From the NCBI RefSeq assembly GCF_000004075.3, contig NC_026657.2:6944001-7008000 (forward strand): a stretch of 64,000 nucleotides of DNA, written 5' to 3'. Shown here piece by piece: positions 12,263-23,450 of this stretch (position 1 is its first letter; every line of letters starts with the position of its first letter). This DNA is from Cucumis sativus (taxonomy: Eukaryota > Streptophyta > Magnoliopsida > Cucurbitales > Cucurbitaceae). Below the pieces are notes generated by a model. That model saw nothing but the letters and a program-made list of their open reading frames with translations, did not search any database and was not told where the DNA came from. The position numbers and the translations under genes were made by a program.

Positions 12263-13484
12263 TGAGTATAAACTATGGAACGAATCAATCAAAGGACCTT
12301 ACTTTCATCATCATCACCGCTATTGTTGACTTATGAAGGAAGCTGTAATGAGTTTTTGTTCATCCAAATTCCCAACGAACTCAAGCACAATTCTCGTTGA
12401 CCCTTACTTTCAAATTTGACCGACTTTGTATTTTGTCCTTTATTGGTACTACAAACATCCACCTTCTTTCATTACGTTCTATTTGGATATATATAACGTC
12501 AGATTTGTCATTTGATCAATTAAATCTTCATCAAATCCTTCAAACATTTATAGATAGATCGATTTGGACTTTTAGATATGACTTTTTCTTTTAAAGAGAA
12601 CTCTACCAATTTTCAATCAAATCTTTAAGAATTCAAATCGTTTCACCGATGACAAATTAGGAGTTTCTTGTAATGCTTTTCTTTACAAACAGACATTGTA
12701 AATTGATACACTCTACCATCAAAGTTTTGAAAGTCGATCGAATGCCACCCGTTGTACGGTAGAAGAAAGTAATATCATATTTCAAAATATATAAATTGAT
12801 TTTTCTAAAAAAAAATATCCAAAGACATCAACTTGATTTTTTTTTTTTTTTTTTTGTAAAATTGAAAGGTTGACACAATCAATATCAACAAACAAACAAA
12901 TAAGCAAGTTTTGATGTTGGTGGCGTTAGTCATAATTCATGGATTATGTCTATGATAGCTATAATCTTGTAAGGTTGCACATGGTTTATTTATAGTGTAT
13001 TACATCAATAATAAAGCCATCAAGGTCAGGAAAGTTGTTTGATCTCAATAGTTCATCACTAAATAAGCAATGAAATACCTAAATTTTGTAATTTTCCTCC
13101 AATTTGTTCTTTAAAATTCTTAAATAGAATATGTGCGTATAATATTAGGATACAATCTTCCTAAGAAGATGCTGTGTGTTTCTTTGGTTGAGATGAAGGG
13201 CTTATCACCTGTTTCCAGGATACAGTATATGAAGATAGAAGAAAGTCATGAGAATAATGAGTTATTGTTATTCTCTTAATTTAATTATTATCTTAAACAT
13301 TACAAGACCGTTTCAAAACTACCATTAAAATAGAAGAACGTTAAATTTGTTGGACGAAACTCAAACTAACAAGCATCTTCCATCTAATATTCCAAAAGAT
13401 TCCAACTCCAATGGTAGTTTTAAAAAGTTGTCAAGAATAATATTGTAACCGGTAAAATAATAGAAGTATTTTTTGGAAGTTAAT
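12263..13484. other. Spacer: CBL promoter and DUF212 gene 3' flank
   Basis: AT-rich DNA with no supported exon. It includes a T-run near 12838-12855. Both neighbouring genes lie on the minus strand, so the right part is the 3' flank of the DUF212 gene and the left part the promoter of the CBL gene. Confidence 0.6.
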
Positions 13485-15351
13485 TCAACATGGTATCATG
13501 GAACCCTGGCAAAAGAACCAAGCAACTGCAATGCCTAGAAGAGCACCAGCAAGGACCTGCGATGGCGTGTGGCCAAGCAGCTCTTTCAGCTTTCTTTTGC
13601 TTATGGGATGTCCTTCAAACAAGTCCTCAACGATAAGATTAAGAACCTGCATTCACCCATTTTCCATATATTTCAATACAAATCCTTGCAACACTAAACC
13701 TTATTCACTGAGGAAGCAATTGCACTATACAGCTCAACACTCATGCAACACTACTTCATCTTTAGATACCACAAATCAAGAGTTCAATCACAATTTAACA
13801 GTTGAATGCCTATTTTGTATCTAAACTTTACAAAGTTTCTTGGAGTCTCCAAACTTTCTATTTGCGTTCAAGAGGTCTTTGCATCTTCAATTTACGGATG
13901 TACTAGACACAAAATATAAAGCTTATAGTTTTATTAGACAAAATATTCAAATTTATATATACTACATCAAATAACTTTTAAAACTTACGAATATGTAAGG
14001 AGATGTGTTAGACACAAGATTAAAAGTTCAAGTATACCATATCATTGATCAAGTTCAGTTTGATTCAACTTACACGTTCCTTTTCTTTTCATCCCTGTTA
14101 AAATCTAAGACCTTGTTTTCTCAATAATCAAAATCCAACCCAATTGTCCACGAAGAAAACCATTGAAAGACTACAAGTATACCAAATTACCGAGCATAAT
14201 AAAAGCTACAAAGAACAAACCCAAAGGCTCAATCAACAGTTAACCAAACAGAATATATATATAGTATAGAAGCCGCCAAGGTGGTTGCCTCGTAACAACT
14301 TGGATGTAGATTAAAAAATTTGGATGCTCCTAATGACCGTTGGATATAAATTCAAAGCAAACAAGAAAGAACCATAAGCCAGAGATTCCATGGAAATTCC
14401 AAAAAGCATTAACGTAGATTGGCCGGCAGAGCAGTCTTTTTCATAAACAGATGGAGAGTTCATTCAAAGCAATCAAAAGCACATTTACTGACACCGAAAA
14501 CACTGGCAGCAGAACTAACCCATGACAATGGATGATGCAACTTGAGTACCCTTCAATAAACTCAGCAACTACAAAAGAGAACTCTAAACTCAAAGATTTT
14601 CAGACAGATTTCATGGAAATTCGCAGAAGATTAAGTAAGACAAACAAGACTTTCGTACCTCAGCTTGCATGCCGGCATGTCGACGAACACCAATTGCATC
14701 ATACATGACAATAAGACTAAAGCCCAAGCAGACAGGAAAAAGAGAGTCCGCTACGCCATGACAAAGAGCCACTGAAGTCGTCAAAGCTGTGCACAATGCA
14801 GAGTGAGACGAAGGCATCCCACCACAAGCAAACATTATTTTCAAATCCCATTTCCTTTCTACGAAAAAGTTCAACAAAACCTTCGTCGATTGTGCAAAGA
14901 ACCACGCAAACAATCCCGAAACAAACGTCGGATTCGTTGCCAATGTAGCAACGAACGGACTAATCCGATGCTTCGCGGTCGCAGTTATACTCAACAAAGC
15001 AGTCCCGACACTCCCGCTTTGTAAGTAATTTCCATTCAATCCCCCATTCACAAATCCCTCTGAAACACTCTGAGCTTTGTGGGTTTTGGACAAGATAACT
15101 CCTTTGATACTTTGCAAAACCGGAACCAAGACCCAGAAAAGATTCGAACTAAAACTGCGATCACCCCCTTCGTATTTCTGGTTTCTAGTAGTTGGACGAT
15201 TAATACAAGAAAAATTGTGGGGAAATCTTCGAAGCTTTTTGGATTGAAGAAACCCAGAAGACAAGAAGTTGGTAGAGCAAGGCCTAGTTCGTTGAGGGGA
15301 GCCGTTGAAGATGAAGGGAATCGATATAAGTCCTACACTGACAGTTTCCAT
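13485..15351 (-). CDS. DUF212 / divergent PAP2 (acid phosphatase, vanadium haloperoxidase-related) protein, 2 exons
   Basis: Exon 1 is complement 15351-14659 (231 codons) and exon 2 is complement 13646-13485, separated by a 1 kb GT-AG intron after ...GMQAE. The product has 284 residues. It starts with a Ser/Arg-rich stretch that could be a plastid transit peptide. The DUF212 core follows, with several hydrophobic helices, the signature GGMPSSHSALCTALTTSVAL, the segment YDAIGVRRHAGMQAE, and the C-terminal block GHTPSQVLAGALLGIAVA. PSSH and GHTPSQV are the conserved blocks of this divergent PAP2 family (PF02681). Whether the protein has phosphatase activity is not established. Length and gene order match Arabidopsis At3g61770. 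Short open frames inside the intron are not exons. Confidence 0.9.
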
Positions 15352-17352
15352 AAGAAGGGGTTCTGATTTCTGAGTTCAATGAGCATTTCAAGTAGAAAAA
15401 GGACGAAATGGAGCAGAGAATTCTCTGGAATTTGAATCGTTGTGATGTTCAGAACTTTGGAGAGCCTTCTACGAGTTGTTGCAAACACACTGTTTAAGCT
15501 ACGAATTTGCACATTAACGGATTATACAGAATCAATACCAAGTCAAATGTTCTGTTGATGTTGAAATACAACAGATACCCATCTCATGAAACAAAAAAGA
15601 AAAGAAAAAAGAACTCTAAAATCAAGTGGTGGAGTTGCTGCAGGCATTGGGATCGGGGTGGGGAAGGAATATGCGGCAGTATCCTTTGTTATATTTCCCT
15701 TTTGAGATCTCATGGTTCTCAAAGCATATGCCATTTCTACAATCTTTTATCCTTCACCACACCCATAGAGTTTGAACACATTTCTTTTCCTTCGTCTTTT
15801 TGTTTAAAATACAAAATAGTAAGCTCTGTTGGTAGATATTTCCATACGAATCCAAACACTTTCATATTGCATGAGATTGTTACAAATAATGGATTCTCTT
15901 TCGAGTTGGTCGAGAAGAAAGATTGGAGTATATACATTCAATAAAACAAAATCTTATCTAAGTAAACACACATACTCAAAGGATGACATAAACTTAAGGA
16001 AATTGGGAACTTGAGTAATATCGATCCCATGGGGACACAAAAGTATTATAATTCAGTAGACATAAACCCATAACAAATATTGGCCCAAAGTCTAGAAATG
16101 GACAGTTGAGAAGTGTCCCAAGATAATGCAAGGGGAAGCACCAAGAATCTCAACTTTACATCATATTTCTTTTCTCTTTCCCTCTTTTTAGTACAACCAA
16201 AAGTTTCAAACTTTTTTTGGAGTTAGACATATGATTAGAAGGGTTAGTGATTATTGAGGTGTTGAAAGTAGTAAGCACCTAATTATGGTATCTTGCAACA
16301 CAAAACAAGCCAGCCTCTTTCAACTTTCAATTATCAGCACTTAACTACCAAGTTTTTAGCCCTAAAATCCAATTTTCATAACCTTTCTATTCCTTTTTTT
16401 TTTTATTATTGAGATTTATTAGCCAAATACCTGCAATTTGAATATTGTTTTTACATAACAATTACAAGTTTTTTTTTCCCTCCACTCTATGGTTAAAAAT
16501 GGAGAAAACCCAACATGATTACCAACTAAACACAAATTCTGTTTCAAATGCCTAAGAAGATTAGTGATGATGTTTTTTGTTGGAGCATGTGAAAAAAAAA
16601 ACAAGTGGACTTTGAGAAAAATGAGTTCAAACTTCTAAACAATTACCTACTTATAATATTGAAAATCTATTGCTAATAAAATGTTGACTTGGTTTAATTA
16701 GTTGAGAGCCTCTAATCTAGTTACTTCAAACACTTAAAAGTATATTTTTCTCAATAAATTATAACACATATGTACCATATGAAATTAATATATATGTTTG
16801 AGAAAATGATATTAGAGCATTTTGTTTCTTGTTGAAATTTATGATGGGGCCAACTACTGAACATGCAGATTTTTATGCATTATTTCAACAGTTAACTTGA
16901 ACCATGGTTAAATTTATTTTTATTTATACCTTTGTTTTACTGATATTAATGTGTTTGGGAACATCAAACATTTTACAGAAAATTCAAACCTTGACATTTT
17001 GGTTGACTACAAACTTCAGTAAAGAAAGAGGTTTTCTTTTCTTTTTTTTAATACAAGTGAGAGATAAGGTTGGAGAAGAGAAATATAAATGAAAAGAAGG
17101 AAAATGGCAGGTGGGATTCTCGCGGGAAAATGATGATTTTTGCCATCAGTTACCAACCGCTGGCTACCTCAAGTCACTATCGCCACCACAAACCAACTAA
17201 CATTTTTCAATCAATTCATCCTTAGAACCCAAGTTACTGCAACCCTTCAACTGCCATTCTAATGCCCTTCTTTCATTTCCTTCTTCATTTTCTCCATCAC
17301 CATTTTCCTCCCTTCATTAATTAATTTCCCATCTCAATCCCACCTTCTCCTA
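15352..17352. other. Divergent promoter region between DUF212 gene and cytochrome b561 gene
   Basis: A 2 kb spacer between head-to-head genes. It has AT-rich runs and no coding exon I can support; the small open frames lack motifs. The last about 200 bases, C/T-rich with repeated TTC/CTC, look like a transcribed leader of the downstream gene. Confidence 0.6.
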
Positions 17353-19295
17353 ATGGCAAAATGGGCTTCTCTGATATCCCTTCCCAAATATGTTGTTGGG
17401 TTCTGTCTTTTACTCCATGTTTTGAACCTGCAGACGCCGGCCATGGCTGCCGACGATGATGAGGATGATTATGTCGAAGTAGAAAGCAGTGGCTATGGCG
17501 GCTATAGCGGCGGTGTATCAGAGCAATGCGATACTGATTTGAGAAGCTTTCTTCCACCACCGTATGGTAATTTAACCAATGTCATCTGCAAGCCCATCTG
17601 GAATACATTTGTATTACGGGTATGTTTGATCTGATCTGGAATATTTGGTTTAAATACTTCTTTCAGTGGTTTCGGATTTCGTTCATTTCGGCCTTCTATA
17701 TTTTAGTATTGTACTTTATGGTTTTATTTATTTCAGTACCTATACATTTGACTTTATTTCATTTAAGTCCCTACACTTTGGGAATGTCGTGTTTGGTTCT
17801 TATACTTTAAGAAAATGATCATTTTGATAATTTCATTTCATTTTTAGGATTAAAATAGTCACCTTTTTAAATTACATGAACCAAAATGAGAGTTTGAAAG
17901 TATTAAAAGAAAACAAACGCTTAAAAAGTACCATAACCAAAATGAACCATGTTAAAAAGTACAAAGGCAAAGTGGTATTTAAACCTGATTTTTCTTTTAA
18001 TGTTCGGGTACTTGAAGGATTTTTGTGTTGGATTATGCAGTATACACAAAATGAAGAGAATGTAATGAACGTCATTGTATCAGCTTTATACACAACAGGG
18101 TGGGTGGGGATTGGGTTTTCAAGAGATGGGATGATGGTGGGATCAAGTGCAATGGTGGGATGGGTTAATAAGAAAGGGCATGCAAGAATCCATCAATATT
18201 ACTTGCAAGGAAGAAAGCAATCAGAAGTAATTCAAGACAAAGGAGAATTGCCACTCACTAATGTTCCTTCCTCAGTTGTATTGCATGGTGCCACCATTTA
18301 CTTGGCCTTTCAACTCAAATTCAGTGCCACGGTTTCTCAGCAACCAATTCTCTTGGCTTTTGGGAATGCTTATCCCAGACATAATCACTTGTCTACTCAC
18401 AGTGATAAAACTGCTGTTGTTTTTGACTTCTCTGCAGGTTTCTTTTGCTGCCGACATCAATTTTCTTTGTCAACTATTTGCTTTAATACCCTTAAGATTT
18501 TCTTGTATTGCTCTTTGACACAGGCTCCAAGTCTTCAGCAGCAGCAGCAGGCGGTGAGATTGGTCAAACGAAGAAGAACCATGGTGTATTGGGAATAATT
18601 GGATGGGGTCTCATCCTTCCAGTTGGGGCAATTATTCCTAGATACTTCAGACATAAGGATCCTCTTTGGTACTATCTGCATTCAGCGATTCAGTTTGTGG
18701 GGTTTGCCATTGGACTTACTACTGTTGTACTTGGAAGACAACTTTACAACAAAATTAATGCCGATGTACCAACTCATAGAGGCATCGGTATCTTTGTTCT
18801 TGTACTCAGCATTCTTCAGGTGTGTTTCAATCTCCGTTTTTCATTTCACTAAATTGGGTCTGCGCATCAAGAACTATAAACATCTTTATAAGATCACTTG
18901 TTAACAAACATCAGACCATCATCAGTAACAAATCTTCATAAGAATTTACATTAAAAAATAAAAGATTTCAAAACACTGATGCAACTTTTCTGAGAAACGT
19001 AACGGGAATTGAAATTCAGGTGCTGGCATTCTTTTTGAGACCCAACAAGGAAGCTAAAATCAGAAAGTATTGGAATTGGTATCACCATTGGTTTGGAAGG
19101 ATTGCTCTGTTTTTCGGAGCATTGAATATCGTGTTGGGAATTCAAATTGGAGGTGCAGGAAATGAATGGAAAGTTGGATATGGGTTTCTTCTTAGCATAA
19201 TTCTTATTGCAGTGATAGTTTTGGAAGCATTGGCATGGATGAAAAGATCAGATAAAGCTGCCATGAATTCATTTCAGATGAATCCAGTACCATAA
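17353..19295 (+). CDS. Cytochrome b561 with DOMON domain, 4 exons
   Basis: Exons 17353-17619, 18041-18437, 18524-18819 and 19020-19295 join in frame to 411 residues; all introns are GT-AG. A signal peptide (about 1-33, ending near AMA) precedes an acidic and Gly/Tyr-rich linker. A DOMON domain runs from about residue 60 to 220 (GWVGIGFSRDGMMVGSSAMVGW, then TAVVFDFSAG). A cytochrome b561 core follows with five hydrophobic helices. The histidines expected to bind two b hemes are present in NHGVLGIIGWG, YYLHSAIQ, THRGIGIF and WYHHWFGRI. Such proteins sit in the plasma membrane and are thought to move electrons from cytosolic ascorbate to apoplastic acceptors. Family and gene order match Arabidopsis At3g61750. 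The gene converges on the next minus-strand gene. Confidence 0.93.
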
Positions 19296-20105
19296 TCAAA
19301 GAGCACTGTTTGGATATCACATTTTCAGGTTTGTTCCTTCTCTTACATCGATCTTCTGTTTTAAACATGAGTATATTTCACTATTTACTGTTCTAAACTA
19401 ACCTCATGGTGAAGCTAAAATCTGCATTTTCAGAATTAGGAAACAGAAGATTGGTATAATTGGATTTTCATTGAGGGGTTCTTCTATATTAAGCAGAAGC
19501 CTTTCAACACGAAGCTCTTTTGATGATGAAGATCATATGTTTAGAAAATAGAAAAATTGATGGTGTTTGTTTTCCCAACTGCAAGTTCTTGGAGTGCTGA
19601 ATCATTTGCAGGATTAAGAAGCATTTGTGTTGTTAACTCTGTTATAAAGTATATTCAGACAATGCATTTTTGTGAAGTATGGAAACAGATATTTCTCTGT
19701 GATTGTCTATCAATCATCAATGATGCTTAATATTTGTGGAGACAATTTTTTTTACCATTTTCGTCTCACTTCTTTTACTATTTATGAGAGTAATTTAAGA
19801 ATTCAATCCACTGTGCACTCTTTTGTAACAAATTGCAAATTTCAGCTTAATGGATACACAATTACAGTAGTGAAATATACTTGATTGTCAAATTACAAAT
19901 TCCCAAAATGGAAAAGTACAAAGTTCCTGTATTACAATAACGCAGAAAGAAAAAGTGGATGAATTTCAAAGAAGCATATGGAAATGAGAAAATACAGATG
20001 AAAAGGATTACACAATACAGATGAAAAGGCTTAGAAACTATACTTGATTGTCAAATTCTTCTTGTGGAAATGAGGCAATATACCGACTTCTGCAGAACTT
20101 TGGCT
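19296..20105. other. Convergent 3' spacer
   Basis: This stretch holds the 3' UTR of the cytochrome b561 gene (possibly with a small intron near 19328-19434, since a GTTTGTTCC-type donor and a TTTTCAG acceptor are visible) and the 3' flank of the minus-strand repeat-protein gene. No coding exon is supported. Confidence 0.5.
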
Positions 20106-22259
20106 TTAATCATCCTTCTTTTTCGACGGAGAGCATATTATTTCCAAACATTTTCCGAGTTTCATAAGAAATCCTTCTTTGGCTAGTGAATCAGTTTCCT
20201 TCTTAGGATGGATGGTATGAACAAGTGCCTCCATTTCATCTTTTGCTCTCTCAAGAATATTTGGCCCCATCACTCCATTGATTGGAATTTTCTCATTTGA
20301 ACTAATTTCTGTACCATTTGCCGTAAACCGAACCTCGTTAGAAGAGAAAATGGCTGAAACTTATTTTTTCTTTCGAATAAAACATATAAGTGATAAGTAA
20401 TCCAGGGCAAAACATTAGGCTGTTGGCAATTCAAATCATACAATGACCAAGACAACAACAATTAGAACATTCATATATGAGTGCATCAGTGGCCATTTAA
20501 TACGAAACGAATCAAAACCAAAATTCAGGAGGTTGAAAAGTAAATTAGAGTATTGAGAATTGAGACCATAGGTTACAGCAGAGCATAAATAAACAGCATC
20601 TTTGGAGAATGCAAATTTGAAAGCTGTGTTACCTGAGAGAAGCATTGCTTCTTTCTGCATTGATGCCACAATTTCATCCCTTCAAAAGAATTGCAGGAAA
20701 AGAAACAAGTTAGAGACAAAAGTAAATCAATCTCATTAGTACTCAACCTAAACTAATTAAAAACAAGTAAACAGAGACCTTTTATCGGAGACAGATTCTT
20801 TATTAGAATTAATGGTTTGCATAAAAGCCTCGTATTCTTCCACTGCACGCTCTAATAAATTTGGAGCTTTGACTTCATTTAAAGGGGTATCCTCTCCTAT
20901 GTCATCACGCTGGCCATGAGTTTCCTTCGTTTTATTAATGTGCAACATCTTCTCAATCTCATCCTTTGCTCTTCCAAGTACCTTTGCTGCTATCACTGTA
21001 CCATCTGATCCATACACACAAGAAGAATATAAACACATTATTTGTATTGATATATCAAGTTATGCCTCCCCCCAGGAACAACTTTTATGCATCGATCTCC
21101 CATCTTTTACCACTTGATAAAATTTGAACAACATAGGCTTATTCATAAAGAGGGGAGGAGAAAAGTTTTACTACAGAGCGAGTTACAGACTCTAACATGA
21201 AGGGATACAAGGAAAACACCTGATTGAGATTCTGTTTTATCCTCTTTGGACTCTGCTGCCACAGTGTCATCCCTGCAATCAGAAAACAACACAAGGTTTT
21301 CTTCATGTACATGGGGATAATTTCATTGAAATGGATCCTGAATTTGAGTAAGTAGACTATCTCAAAATCAAACTAAACTGTTGGCCTAAAACCGATTGGT
21401 AAACCTTATAAAATCCAACATCAGAACACCCAAAATCTAGAGAGAAAGGCAAATACACAAACTCAGCCACTTAAACTCCAAAATCCAAGCACAAAATAAA
21501 GTAAAAAAAGAAAGCCGAAACCTTGGACTGAACATTGAAATTTAGTCTTAAAACAAACTCACAATACACCCACGAAACAAAACCCCATAAAAAAAATGTC
21601 ATAAACGCCTTAAACACAAATCTGTAAAGAATAAAAACATTTTACTTCTGAAGTAATATATAACTTACAAGTTGAAGGTCAAACTTAACAAAGTTATAAC
21701 TTACAAGTTCAATTGCACTTTTGAGTAAAACATGAATCAGAAATCGATATATCTAACAACTGGATGTTTGAAGTTCCACAATAAGTACATAAAAACTCTT
21801 TCATAAATTTGTGTTTCTTACTTTGCTTGGATCGTTTGGACAAGCGCCTCAATCTCCTCTTTCACTCTCTCAAACACGTTTGGCGCCTTGACTTCATCCA
21901 ACGGGGTGTTCTCATCAATGTCAATTCGCCTTCCATGAGTCTCCTTGGTATCAAGGGGCGATCCATCAATCTGCAACATTTCTGTGTAAAAAAAAAAAAC
22001 TGGATGCTTTTAGTTCTCAAGTTGTAATCACAATCCTACCCATTCCATATTATTTGTATACAAAAACAGATGGAAATTGATCACATCAAACAGGAAAAAG
22101 AAGAATCCTAAGAAAACATAATCACAATGCAGAATCATGGTGTGAATCAAAACACAAAGCATAAACAAACGAAAATACAAAAAAAATCAGAGTTGCTTAA
22201 TTTGAGAGGGTACCGGGAGAAAGAGAGAATAGCGATCGGTCGGATTTGGAATCGGCCAT
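20106..22259 (-). CDS. Unrecognised acidic protein with internal 39-residue repeats, 6 exons
   Basis: Complement exons 22259-22214, 21981-21822, 21272-21220, 21004-20779, 20679-20633 and 20308-20106 join in frame to 244 residues, with GT-AG introns. I do not recognise the family. The protein is hydrophilic and probably helical, rich in Glu and Lys, with no signal peptide or membrane segment. A 39-residue unit (KETHG..DI.E.TPL.EVKAPN..ER..EE.EA..QTI) occurs at 28-66 and 113-151. A shorter copy of its second half (GPNILERAKDEMEALVHTI) lies at 192-210, and a related piece (VLGRAKDEIEKML) at 95-107. Exons 2+3 and 4+5 are similar in length and intron phase (1-2-1-2-1), so the gene grew by exon-pair duplication. 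The C terminus ends in a basic, Cys-containing tail (CSPSKKKDD). It could be a stress-related helical protein, but nothing here proves that. Confidence 0.75.
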
Positions 22260-23450
22260 AATCAGTGTGAAAATGGGATGGAATCCAAAGAAGAGAGGAG
22301 ATGAAGTATAAAGAAGGAAGGGTTGAAACAGAGGAGCGCCGGCGGGGGATGACAGATTGGACAGAGCGTGTGATGGGGCCCTGCCCAAATTGTTTATTCT
22401 CTCTCGCGCCTAAAAGAAACCAATTTTATATCTCAACTTTTAGGATTAATTTGCATAGTTGACCCCGTTTTGGCTTATTTGGAAAACTACCATAGTTTTT
22501 AAACAAAATTACCTAAAAGGGATTGTTTTTTTTTTTTTTAAAAAAATAATTAGGTGTTTTCTCTTTATTTTCAATGTTTATTTATTTATTATTATTTATA
22601 TCTTTTTAACATTTTTTTAATAGAAAAAATATTATGTGTTCATTTTAATGTTATTTTTTCTTTTTTTCAATCCATATAGTTTTTTCAAATTTTGAATTTT
22701 GGTAATATTTGATTTATTAAATTCAATTGTTTTTTTTTTACTAACTTTTGTTTTACTATTTTTAACTTTATAATTGGAAATTTTGTATCAATTTAAAATG
22801 GAAACTAATATTTATATTAAATTAGCTTTTAAAGTTTTATGAATAGAAAGTATGAATTGAAGTGAAAGAGGAAGAAAGAAGAAAAATGAAAAGTAGAAGC
22901 ATAGAGAAAAACAAATAAACCCTGAATTTAGGTTGTTTGGATACATTTGCTAAAGATTAGGGTTTAAATTGATATTGGAAAATGAGATATTTGTGTAGAA
23001 ATAGTAATTTAGGCGTCCATTAAAGTGGAGATAGTTTTCCCAATTTGCTGATCGTACATCGCACCGTTGTTGGTGTTAGGTCAACTTGACAAGGAAGAAC
23101 AAAAATCATTGCACCGTAATTGGGTAAAATGGCGTACTATCCATTGTTGGAGTGGCCATCTCGAATCCTGTAAATCTTTAAAATCCTCTCCTTTCTTCAC
23201 GCGCACACTCTCCGGAGGTACTACAATACTGATTATTTTTACTCTTTCTAGTTGCAGAACAAAACATAGCCACAATTACAAACAACCCTTATTCTTCTTC
23301 TTCTTCTTCTTCTTCTTCTTCAACCTCTTTCCCGTTTTCTCTCTCGACTTCCCTTTACCCCATGCTGTTTAGCTAGTTCATCGTCCTATTGGGATTTTGG
23401 GGGGAGAACCTTTGTCTTATCAACTTGAATTTTGCCACTTTTGTCTCTAA
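22260..23450. other. Divergent promoter region, with (TTC)n tract
   Basis: A head-to-head spacer of about 1.2 kb between the repeat-protein gene (-) and the thioredoxin gene (+). The centre (about 22500-22900) is strongly A/T-rich. The right part (23040-23450) is less so and carries the (TTC)n tract at 23291-23322, probably in the leader of the thioredoxin transcript. Confidence 0.55.
23291..23322. repeat. (TTC)n microsatellite
   Basis: About ten TTC units, roughly 130 bases before the thioredoxin start codon. CT-rich tracts are common in plant 5' leaders. Confidence 0.9.

Noticed and set aside
14803-15366. Plus-strand open frames across the DUF212 gene
   Set aside because: They are antisense shadows of the first exon of the minus-strand gene, which has clear family motifs.
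17876-18040. 5' extension of cytochrome b561 exon 2 into the intron
   Set aside because: The frame is open but the translated stretch is Lys/Asn-rich and unlike DOMON domains. A good AG acceptor at 18040 restores the domain.
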